62,239 bases of DNA from an uncultured Muribaculaceae bacterium. GTDB lineage: Bacteria > Bacteroidota > Bacteroidia > Bacteroidales > Muribaculaceae. Each line of letters opens with the position of its first letter. Position 1 is the stretch's first letter. The translations under genes were made by a program, and so were the position numbers. Shown piece after piece: positions 55,342 to 62,239 of this stretch. Under the pieces are notes generated by a model that saw only the letters and a program-made list of their open reading frames with translations, made no database searches and was not told the origin of the DNA. The DNA lies in the NCBI GenBank assembly GCA_947174635.1, contig CAMWJS010000012.1, forward strand, positions 1 to 62,239, in the 5' to 3' direction.

Positions 55342-55376
55342 ATCCAAAGAAATTCCAATTTAAAAGCCCCAATTAG

Positions 55377-55470
55377 TAGCCCCATTGGCCCCATTGGCCC
55401 TACCAAAAAAATCCTTATCGACCCTAACGACCTTAACGACCTTAAGGTCCTTATCGACCTTATCAACCTT
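55377..55470 (+). repeat. Two runs of 9-nt tandem repeats
   Basis: CCCCATTGG occurs twice near 55379-55397; then CCTTATCGA, CCCTAACGA, CCTTAACGA, CCTTAAGGT, CCTTATCGA, CCTTATCAA run in register from 55413. The CCCCATTGG unit recurs at 60663. Confidence 0.8.
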
Positions 55471-55499
55471 CCCCCCATCATCCAAAAAAGCACAAAAAA

Positions 55500-55534
55500 A
55501 ATCCGAAAACTCCTTTCACAAGGAAAATCGGATT
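55500..55534. terminator. Hairpin terminator between converging genes
   Basis: AATCCGA pairs with TCGGATT, with an inner CCTTT/AAGG pairing, flanked by A and T runs. The remainder, 55535-55811, is AT-rich with a small ATGTTG/CAACAT hairpin near 55563; I see no gene there. Confidence 0.6.
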
Positions 55535-55811
55535 AAAGCCAAAAGGCAGGATTTGTGATTTAAATGTTGTTTGCAACATCAAACTAAGATTATATCATAC
55601 TTACATTTCCTTTTCATCATCTATCGCCTGCATCAACAACGCTTCACAGCGGCATATCTACAAGTTTTCGTATCCTTTGAAAAATACGTTCAATAGATTT
55701 CGAATACAAATGTACAACCATTCCACGACATCTCCAAATTTTCAATCATTTTTCTGCATCTTTTTTACATATTTTTTATAAAATTGTATTTGCGCCACAT
55801 CCCTACTTGCA

Positions 55812-56315
55812 TCATATCTTCTTTTTCCCAAGTTCAATCACCTCAAGGTCTCGCATCTCTCCGCCGTCTATCGTCAGCTTGACAAGCGTACGCACCTGCT
55901 GCCAGCCATGAGTGCCGGCAGCCCCCGGATTGATATGCAACAACCCCAGACGGCTGTCATACATCACCTTGAGTATATGCGAATGCCCGCACACCATAAG
56001 CCCGCACTTGCCGTATATAAGCGACTGCTCCACCCCGGGGGCATATTTCCCGGGATACCCCCCTATGTGACGCAGATGCACCCTGACACATTCCACCTCA
56101 AACACCTCTACCTCCCGGCACGCCCTGCGCACCTCTCCGCCATCGATATTACCCGACACCGCACGCACCACAGGCGCTATCTCCTGCAACCGTCTCACTA
56201 TGCTCATATCGCCGATATCGCCGGCATGCCATATCTCGTCGCAATCCTTGAAGTGCGTCTCATATCTCGAGTCCCAGCACGAATGCGTATCCGAAAGTAT
56301 CCCTATCCTCTTCAT
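55812..56315 (-). CDS. YfcE/MJ0936-type metallophosphoesterase
   Basis: 167 residues. The calcineurin-like metal motifs are in order: ILSDTHS, WHAGDIGD, SGNIDGG, VCGHSH and LHINPGAAGTHG. It is a cytoplasmic Mn/Mg-dependent phosphodiesterase of small size; the natural substrate is unknown. Its ATG overlaps the stop of the upstream 715-residue gene by four bases (ATGA), so translation is coupled, though the two products have no obvious shared task. Confidence 0.92.
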   Translation of the reverse strand: MKRIGILSDTHSCWDSRYETHFKDCDEIWHAGDIGDMSIVRRLQEIAPVVRAVSGNIDGGEVRRACREVEVFEVECVRVHLRHIGGYPGKYAPGVEQSLIYGKCGLMVCGHSHILKVMYDSRLGLLHINPGAAGTHGWQQVRTLVKLTIDGGEMRDLEVIELGKKKI

Positions 56316-58459
56316 CTTTTTATAAGTTCCAGAGCCACCGGTATCACGGTATTGCCGTCATGGTCAAATCCGGCAACACCCTCCGGCGTAAAATATTCTA
56401 TAACTATCTCGTTGCGGCCGCCTGTAAGCGTCACCGCTATCGGTTGTGTGGTACCGGCCATCGACGCCCAGTCCTCGGCCGGACTCCACATCTCGGGCCC
56501 ACGTTGCGGCAGCACCATTATTCCGGCCATATCCCCGTTGACTTTAAGCAGCCGCAGCGCATACTGCCGGTTTTTATTGACTATTCCGAGCCCGTCGAGA
56601 TAACGCAGCCTCACATAATAGTCACCCCCCGCAGCCGATTCATATTCAAATTCCATTCTCGCGTTCTTGTACCGGGTCGACTCTACATATTTCGATGCCA
56701 GCTCCTTCTTTGCAAGCACACGCCCGCCTCTCTGAGCCACCGCGTCACACCGCAGCGACACACTGTCTTTAGGCGGAATATAAAGATAACTCTTCGACGC
56801 GTAGCCGGTAACCACATTCGACACATCAGCCTCGAAGCAGACCGCAGTCACCGGAGCCGCATTATACAGTTCATAGCCCGTGCTTCCCGTTATCTCGCTT
56901 ATCGAACCGTTCAGATAAACTATGTATTGCCCGGCCTCGTCCGACTCTATGGAAAATTTACGTCCACCTTCCACCGCGACCTTCGGCGCGCGCGGCATCT
57001 GCTTCTGCCGGGCCACATTTATCTCTCCGTTGTCGCTGCCACTCCCCGCAAGCACCACCTCTATCTCATGCGTGCCACTGATATCCCTCGGCACAATGGC
57101 TTCGTTTCTGACTTCCCCGTCAATCGCGAATGTCGATATCACATCGCCACGCCCCCTTACCGTTACAGTCAGCTCGCTGCCACGGTATCTGAGTCCGCTT
57201 ATACGGTGATAGTCGCCGAGCGCCTCTTGCACGTAGGGCTGTATCTTCAGCCCGTCGGCCGCCGGATCCAGACCGAACAATGTGCGCAGAGTCACACCCT
57301 TCAACAGGCGCAGCGCATAGTCGTCCGTCACGCTCATGGCCACAAGGCTGCCATAGCTCAGCGCCCACGACTTGCCGTTGCCGACACGCGCCGACGCTAT
57401 CGCCCATAGCGCTGCCGTCAGCGACTCCCGCCGGCTGTCGCCTGAAATCCCCTGCTCGGGATAAGTCACGGGCACCCCCGACGTCGTCACGGGCGTGTTC
57501 GACACAATCCTGACAGACATCGCTTCGCCCGAACATCCGGTCGCCACCGCCAGCCCCTGCACGAGATTGTCCGACGCCGTCACCGATATCGGATAAGGCC
57601 GCTCATACAGCGTCTGGCTCAGCATCCCGAGATTGGGTATCCAGAACCTTTTTGATATATTTTCCGAAAAACCATCCACAAATCCATCTTCATAACTTTC
57701 CGGAAACACCTCATTGACATACCGCATCCCGCACAGTCTGCCTATATTTCCTTCAAGCGTCATCATTACGGCCGCATCTCCCGCATCGGCCCAGCCTGGC
57801 AGCTGCCTTGCATCCATCTCCGCAGGCACCCCGGCAAACAGACCTTCATTCCGGTCATACACATAGCGTATATCTCTGTCGATAAGTTTTTTCAATGCCA
57901 GAGCCCGTTTTCGTTCCCCATCTTCGTCATCGGTCATCGACGAAACAGTCGCCGCCGCAATCCCCCAGGTCGCGTCCGACATTGCCACCGGCCACCTGTA
58001 CACACCCTCGGTGAGCTCGGCCACCTCTCCCCCCGCAATACGGCTGTCGACGGCTGCGGCCGCACTATCCGGATTTGCCAGACCGTCGCTTATATAAATC
58101 TCGTATGCCGTAAACCGGTCATAGCTATAACCCGCATGGTTCGCCTCGCGGTTGAACAGTGCCGCAATCAGCGCATCGCTTCCATCCATCAAAAGCCCTG
58201 CGCGGGCTTCCTTTTCCTTCTGCCCGACTCTCACTCCCGCTTCATCTCTCGTTATCACACTGTCCCCTCTCACCGCCACTGTCAGCGATGCCGACACAAA
58301 GCTGTCGGGATACACCGTATAATCATCGCAGGAATATAAAGCCCCCTCCGTTTCCGGAATCCTGTCGCACGAACAAAACGCAGCCGACAACACGGCGGCA
58401 GCCGCAAAATGCATCCTCCTTGCGACTGCCATCCTTATCTTATCGGCCAGATTGTCCAT
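56312..58459 (-). CDS. Glycosidase-like exported protein (six-hairpin type), probable lipoprotein
   Basis: 715 residues. A long basic N-terminus leads to a hydrophobic stretch ending in CSC (Cys31), a plausible Bacteroidota lipobox. Residues about 80-400 resemble the (alpha/alpha)6 barrel of glucoamylase/amylo-1,6-glucosidase-type enzymes (GVYRWPVAMSDATWGIAAA, IRYVYDRNEGLFAG, LPGWADAGDAAVMMTLEGNI). A beta-sandwich follows, and the last 130 residues (GDYYVRLRYLDGLGIVNKNRQYALRLLKVNG...) look like a carbohydrate-binding module. I cannot name a GH family or catalytic pair, so enzyme activity is inferred. First gene of a two-gene unit. Confidence 0.75.
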   Translation of the reverse strand: MDNLADKIRMAVARRMHFAAAAVLSAAFCSCDRIPETEGALYSCDDYTVYPDSFVSASLTVAVRGDSVITRDEAGVRVGQKEKEARAGLLMDGSDALIAALFNREANHAGYSYDRFTAYEIYISDGLANPDSAAAAVDSRIAGGEVAELTEGVYRWPVAMSDATWGIAAATVSSMTDDEDGERKRALALKKLIDRDIRYVYDRNEGLFAGVPAEMDARQLPGWADAGDAAVMMTLEGNIGRLCGMRYVNEVFPESYEDGFVDGFSENISKRFWIPNLGMLSQTLYERPYPISVTASDNLVQGLAVATGCSGEAMSVRIVSNTPVTTSGVPVTYPEQGISGDSRRESLTAALWAIASARVGNGKSWALSYGSLVAMSVTDDYALRLLKGVTLRTLFGLDPAADGLKIQPYVQEALGDYHRISGLRYRGSELTVTVRGRGDVISTFAIDGEVRNEAIVPRDISGTHEIEVVLAGSGSDNGEINVARQKQMPRAPKVAVEGGRKFSIESDEAGQYIVYLNGSISEITGSTGYELYNAAPVTAVCFEADVSNVVTGYASKSYLYIPPKDSVSLRCDAVAQRGGRVLAKKELASKYVESTRYKNARMEFEYESAAGGDYYVRLRYLDGLGIVNKNRQYALRLLKVNGDMAGIMVLPQRGPEMWSPAEDWASMAGTTQPIAVTLTGGRNEIVIEYFTPEGVAGFDHDGNTVIPVALELIKR

Positions 58460-58493
58460 AGCCAGTTGTGCTCGTATCTATTGCCTGAATATC

Positions 58494-59699
58494 TCAGATA
58501 CCGAGTTTCTTTCTGATGCCTTTGGGTATCGCCGCCTTATTGACATAGACATCCACAGTCTTGGCAAGGAAATAAGGCTCCGACACATAGAAAAACCCGT
58601 CATACACCTGATTGGTGTCCCAGGAGTTTTTCACCTTGTAATAGCGGTTACCCTTCTGGTCGGTGGCTATTCCCACTATTTCCATACCGTGGTCATCGGT
58701 CGTCTCCTGGCGGTCAAACATCTCCTGTCGCGACTCCTGAGTCACCACTATCTCGTCACACGGACCGTCAATCTCAAACTGCTTGCTGGCACGCTCCTTG
58801 TCCGACAGCTTCACCCAGCGGGCAAGCTCCGTTCCGTCAAGATCGGCACTGTCGGTCGGTTTAGGCATCACGGCATAGCCCTTCACCCATTTGAAACCGC
58901 CCTCGCTCACATCGGCAGCCCATACAACACTGTAGCCGTTTTCTATAGCATTGTCAACGATTTCTTTCATCTCCTCCATCGGAACATTATAATACTGTCC
59001 CCACAGCCAGTTGTCGGCGACTTCAAGCACAAACGGCTCATAATACGGATGATGCGTGAACGATGTGATTGCCGCATACTCGTCAGTGTCGAGACCGAGG
59101 CTCTTCGCATAGCTTTCGGGAGTATAGCTGACACCGTCCACGGTAAATGTCTCGGGCACCTTGCCAAGATAAGCGTCGAGTATAGCCTCATAGCCCTTGC
59201 GCCATGCAGTCGATATCCGCTTGTTCGGATTTCGCCTTACAGCGTCGAGATAAGCCTTCAGCACCGCGTCAAGCTCGCCGTGCACATGCTTCTCCTCTCC
59301 ATATTCAAGACCCGAATACACACTCTCGGGCACCGCGCCGTAACGCTTCCACACGTATGGCACGTCAAGCACCGAACCGCCAGCGGCAAAATTCGTCGCA
59401 CCGTTCATCCTCACATAGTTTTCCGCCTTGTCAAGATAGCATTGGCGCACGGTGTACATCTCCGACAGGTCAAGCTCCTTGCCACCCTTGCGCATGATTT
59501 CATCCTCAAAAAACGAAGTCCCCGCAAAGCACCAGCATGTTCCGCTCTTGTTCTGATCCTTGACAGGCGTCGTCTTCAGCACTTTCACATCAGTGAATAC
59601 AAAACCGCCGGTCGAATCATTCTTCTCCTCGACAACATCGTCGGCATATACACAAAGTCCGGCCGACGCAAGCATAATCGCACTTAATATTCTTTTCAT
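58494..59699 (-). CDS. Exported C1B-family cysteine peptidase (bleomycin hydrolase-like)
   Basis: 401 residues with a signal peptide (MKRILSAIMLASAGLCVYA). The papain-like triad is visible: Cys55 in KDQNKSGTCWCFAG, His in TDDHGMEIVGIA and Asn in KVKNSWDTN. Length and the SVLDVPYVWKRYGAVPESVYSG segment match C1B aminopeptidases, which are usually cytoplasmic; the signal peptide makes this a periplasmic or surface form, as known in Bacteroidales. It probably trims peptides. Monocistronic, 35 bases upstream of the next minus-strand gene. Confidence 0.92.
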   Translation of the reverse strand: MKRILSAIMLASAGLCVYADDVVEEKNDSTGGFVFTDVKVLKTTPVKDQNKSGTCWCFAGTSFFEDEIMRKGGKELDLSEMYTVRQCYLDKAENYVRMNGATNFAAGGSVLDVPYVWKRYGAVPESVYSGLEYGEEKHVHGELDAVLKAYLDAVRRNPNKRISTAWRKGYEAILDAYLGKVPETFTVDGVSYTPESYAKSLGLDTDEYAAITSFTHHPYYEPFVLEVADNWLWGQYYNVPMEEMKEIVDNAIENGYSVVWAADVSEGGFKWVKGYAVMPKPTDSADLDGTELARWVKLSDKERASKQFEIDGPCDEIVVTQESRQEMFDRQETTDDHGMEIVGIATDQKGNRYYKVKNSWDTNQVYDGFFYVSEPYFLAKTVDVYVNKAAIPKGIRKKLGI

Positions 59700-59817
59700 G
59701 GATTTTATTTTGTTTTTTATTGTTTGCGATAAATCTTATTCAATGCAAAGATATTAATTTTTATTATTTTTTTTGCGTCAAAATGTTACATCATCTGTTT
59801 TTTTATCGCATTTTTCT

Positions 59818-59825
59818 TACCTTTG
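59818..59825 (+). promoter_or_regulatory. -7 box for the NfnAB-like pair
   Basis: TACCTTTG, 41 bases before the ATG. Between them lies AATTTGAACAGTTTCTTATG, a relative of the inverted-repeat arm at 19097, whose end overlaps the start codon. Confidence 0.55.
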
Positions 59826-59865
59826 CCATCAATCAGATTGTATCAGTTAATTTGAACAGTTTCTT

Positions 59866-60648
59866 ATGAACCGAATTATCCATAAACAGCATTTCTCGGA
59901 AAACGTAGTCAAGCTTGTCGTCGAAGCCCCGATGATAGCACGCTCACGCAGGCCGGGACACTTCGTAATTGTCATCGCCGACGAGAAAGGCGAACGCATT
60001 CCACTCACCATCGCCGACTCCGACCCGCAGGCCGGGACAATCACACTCGTCATCCAGGCCATCGGCGACTCCACACGCAAAATATGCGCACTCAGCGAAG
60101 GCGACTCCCTCCACCACGTCGTCGGCCCCCTCGGACGCGCCACACACATCGAGAACTTCGGCACCGTCGTATGCTGTGGCGGGGGCGTAGGCGTAGCCCC
60201 GCTCCTCCCTATAATAAAAGCATTGAAACTCGCCGGCAACAAAGTCATTTCCGTGCTCGCAGCACGCACACGCGACCTCATCATACTCCGCGACCAGGTC
60301 GCCGAATACTCCGACGAAGTCATCATCATGACCGACGACGGCTCCGACGGACACAAAGGCCTCGTCACCGACGGCGTCGAGTCTGTCATACAGCGTGAAC
60401 ACGTCGACCTCGTCGTCACCATCGGCCCCGCCATAATGATGAAATTCGTATCCCTCCTCACAAAAAAATACGACATCCCCACAGTAGCCTCCCTCAACAC
60501 CATAATGGTCGACGGCACAGGCATGTGCGGAGCATGTCGCGTCACCATCGACGGCACGATGAAATTCGTATGCGTCGACGGCCCCGAATTCGACGCCCAC
60601 AAAGTCGACTTCGACGAAATGATAATGCGCCTCCGCTCCTACAACTGA
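59866..60648 (+). CDS. nfnA: FAD/NAD-binding subunit with [2Fe-2S] site (NfnA/PyrK-like)
   Basis: 260 residues of the ferredoxin-NADP reductase fold. The FAD domain covers about 1-100 (RRPGHFVIVI, RIPLTIADSD) and the NAD-binding part starts VCCGGGVGVAPLLP. The C-terminal cysteines in GTGMCGACRVTIDG...FVCVDGPEF ligate a [2Fe-2S] cluster. Paired with the gltA-like gene 103 bases on, it fits the small subunit of NADH-dependent ferredoxin:NADP oxidoreductase (NfnAB), an electron-bifurcating enzyme. A dihydroorotate dehydrogenase electron-transfer role is the main alternative but no pyrD is near. Confidence 0.85.
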   Translation: MNRIIHKQHFSENVVKLVVEAPMIARSRRPGHFVIVIADEKGERIPLTIADSDPQAGTITLVIQAIGDSTRKICALSEGDSLHHVVGPLGRATHIENFGTVVCCGGGVGVAPLLPIIKALKLAGNKVISVLAARTRDLIILRDQVAEYSDEVIIMTDDGSDGHKGLVTDGVESVIQREHVDLVVTIGPAIMMKFVSLLTKKYDIPTVASLNTIMVDGTGMCGACRVTIDGTMKFVCVDGPEFDAHKVDFDEMIMRLRSYN

Positions 60649-60662
60649 TAACACCGACATCC

Positions 60663-60734
60663 CCCCATTGGCCCCATTGGCCCCATTAGGCCTATTAGCC
60701 CTATAATAGCTATAATAGCTACAATAGCTAAAAA
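60663..60734 (+). repeat. Eight imperfect 9-nt tandem repeats inside an operon
   Basis: CCCCATTGG, CCCCATTGG, CCCCATTAG, GCCTATTAG, CCCTATAAT, AGCTATAAT, AGCTACAAT, AGCTAAAAA. The run drifts from the CCCCATTGG type (as at 55379) to the AGCT type (as at 54605), linking the two families. It fills the gap between the two Nfn-like genes. Confidence 0.85.
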
Positions 60735-60751
60735 ACACCAACCACGAAATT

Positions 60752-62206
60752 ATGAACTCAACAAATAGCCGCGACGCCCAGTGGCGTCAGCAACTCCGCG
60801 ACGCAATGTCCGCAAAAGAGCGCACCGCCATACCACGCGCCAAAATGCCCGAACTCGACCCCGCCTACCGCATCACATGCAACGACGAAGTCAATCAGGG
60901 TCTCGACGAAGCGCAGGCCGTCACCGAAGCCACCCGCTGCCTCGACTGCCCCGACCCACAGTGCATCACAGGCTGCCCCGTAGGCATCAACATACCCGGA
61001 TTCATCAAAAACATACAGCGACGCAACTTCCGCGAAGCCGCCCTCGTCCTCAAAGAGACATCCGCACTTCCCGCCGTCTGCGGACGCGTATGCCCCCAGG
61101 AACGCCAGTGCGAATCGCGCTGCATCTACCTCAAGATGAAGAAACCCGCCGTAGCCATCGGCTACCTCGAACGCTTCGCCGCCGACACTCAGCGCCTCTC
61201 CGGCTCCGACGCTCTCCCCCCCCGCCTCCCCGCCAACGGCATGCGCGTCGCAGTCGTAGGCTCAGGCCCCGCCGGACTCTCATTCGCCGGCGACATGATT
61301 AAACTCGGCTACGACGTCACAGTCTACGAAGCCCTACACCAGATCGGAGGCGTACTCAAATACGGCATCCCCGAATTCCGACTCCCCAACGCTGTCGTCG
61401 ACGTCGAGATCGATGCCCTCGCACGCATGGGCGTCAGATTCGTAAAAAACTGCATCATAGGAAAAACTCTATCCTATAATGACCTCCTCGACCTCGGCTA
61501 CAACGGCATATTCATCGCCTCCGGAGCCGGACTCCCCCGCTTCATGGGCATACCCGGCGAAAACCTCATCAACATCCTCTCATCCAACGAATACCTCACC
61601 CGCATCAACCTCATGGGTGCCGGACGCTCCGACTCCGCAACCCCCGCACCAAAAGGCGCCACAGTAGCCATCATCGGCGGAGGCAACACCGCAATGGACT
61701 CCGTACGCACCGCACGCCGCATGGGAGCCTCACGCGCCATCATCGTCTACCGCCGCAGCGAAGAAGAAATGCCCGCACGCCTCGAGGAAATCAAACACGC
61801 CAAAGAAGAAGGCATCGAATTCCTCACACTCCACAACCCCGTCGAATACATCGGCGACGACAAGGGACACGTCCGCACCATGCGCCTGCAGCGGATGCAG
61901 CTCGGAGAGCCCGACGCCTCAGGCCGCCGCTCACCCGTGCCCGTACCAGGCGACATCGTCGACATCGACGTCGACGTCGTGGTAGTCAGCGTAGGCGTAT
62001 CGCCCAACCCCCTCATCCCCGAAGCCTTCGACGGACTCGACGTAACCCGCCGCGGCACACTCGTAGTCGACGACACCCTCCTCACCACCCTCCCCGCCAC
62101 CTACGCCGGAGGCGACATAGTCCGCGGAGGAGCCACCGTAATCCTCGCAATGGGCGACGGCCGCGCAGCCGCCACCTCAATGCACACCACCCTCACAAAA
62201 AAATAA
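60752..62206 (+). CDS. nfnB: NADPH-dependent glutamate-synthase-like oxidoreductase (NfnB type)
   Basis: 484 residues. The N-terminal domain has two sets of cluster-binding cysteines (TRCLDCPDPQCITGCPVGI and CGRVCPQERQCESRCI), followed by the FAD-binding Rossmann motif VVGSGPAGLSFAGDMIKLG and NADP-binding IIGGGNTAMDSVRTARRMGA, and a closing YAGGDIVRGGATVILAMGDGR. It is homologous to the small subunit of glutamate synthase, but pairing with the NfnA-like gene and absence of a large gltB subunit favour NfnB. It would move electrons between NADPH, NADH and ferredoxin. It ends 33 bases from the window edge. Confidence 0.88.
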   Translation: MNSTNSRDAQWRQQLRDAMSAKERTAIPRAKMPELDPAYRITCNDEVNQGLDEAQAVTEATRCLDCPDPQCITGCPVGINIPGFIKNIQRRNFREAALVLKETSALPAVCGRVCPQERQCESRCIYLKMKKPAVAIGYLERFAADTQRLSGSDALPPRLPANGMRVAVVGSGPAGLSFAGDMIKLGYDVTVYEALHQIGGVLKYGIPEFRLPNAVVDVEIDALARMGVRFVKNCIIGKTLSYNDLLDLGYNGIFIASGAGLPRFMGIPGENLINILSSNEYLTRINLMGAGRSDSATPAPKGATVAIIGGGNTAMDSVRTARRMGASRAIIVYRRSEEEMPARLEEIKHAKEEGIEFLTLHNPVEYIGDDKGHVRTMRLQRMQLGEPDASGRRSPVPVPGDIVDIDVDVVVVSVGVSPNPLIPEAFDGLDVTRRGTLVVDDTLLTTLPATYAGGDIVRGGATVILAMGDGRAAATSMHTTLTKK

Positions 62207-62239
62207 CCCGCCCCAACACCCCCCATCCTGTCGCTGATA

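Overview
The window looks like a chromosomal segment of a Bacteroidales bacterium, most likely from the Muribaculaceae or a close relative. The evidence is the repeated Bacteroidota promoter pattern (TTG, about 19-20 bases, TAnnTTTG), weak AT-rich ribosome-binding regions, a GLPGLI protein beside a TonB-type outer-membrane protein, a DAHP synthase fused to chorismate mutase, secreted proteins sharing a C-terminal sorting-like motif, and GH2 and GH92 glycosidases. The family-level assignment is an inference. No rRNA, tRNA, CRISPR array or intact transposase was seen.

Layout. 1-2.2 kb: an ABC-F ATPase with one degenerate ATP site and a Dabb protein. 2.2-5.4 kb: an AT-rich islet with a Fic AMPylase that carries its own helix-turn-helix and a palindromic operator, and a secreted protein, bounded by related hairpins. 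5.4-11 kb: lysine (lysC-lysA) and biotin (bioA-bioF) genes. 11-12 kb: a dense nest of repeats. 12-19 kb: trigger factor, nitroreductase, small lipoprotein, a second nested repeat, then a TonB-type receptor with a GLPGLI protein. 19-26 kb: inositol-phosphatase-like protein, a conserved unknown, a GH2 beta-galactosidase and a two-component pair. 26-30 kb: a BACON-type lipoprotein and a carbohydrate-binding secreted protein, separated by REP-pair repeats. 30-33.5 kb: rplM-rpsI-rpsB-tsf. 34-43 kb: a large surface protein, an OmpA protein, a FAD oxidoreductase and a GH92 mannosidase. 43-46 kb: a third repeat nest and PBP1A. 46-49 kb: HEAT-repeat protein, EamA transporter and OmpA lipoprotein. 49-53 kb: the phenylalanine/tyrosine operon. 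53-55.4 kb: an AAA ATPase and a PD-(D/E)xK-like protein. 55.8-62.2 kb: phosphoesterase, glycosidase-like lipoprotein, C1B peptidase and an NfnAB-type pair.

The two most notable observations are these. (1) The minus-strand operon pheA - aminotransferase - DAHP synthase/chorismate mutase - tyrA is preceded by a complete translation-coupled attenuator: a consensus promoter, an 18-codon leader peptide in which nine residues are Phe or Tyr, a 10-base antiterminator segment just after the leader stop, and an intrinsic terminator just before pheA. (2) Intergenic DNA carries a nested repeat family. AGGGTGTTGCAGAACT terminal inverted repeats enclose REP-like inverted pairs (GTAG plus a palindrome). 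At two loci the 3' REP is interrupted by a ~310-bp element with ends AATGCTGTTTACTTAAG / CTTAAGTAAACAGC and a multi-hairpin core, flanked by 11-12 bp duplications of REP sequence. Separate 9-nt tandem repeats occupy several other gaps.
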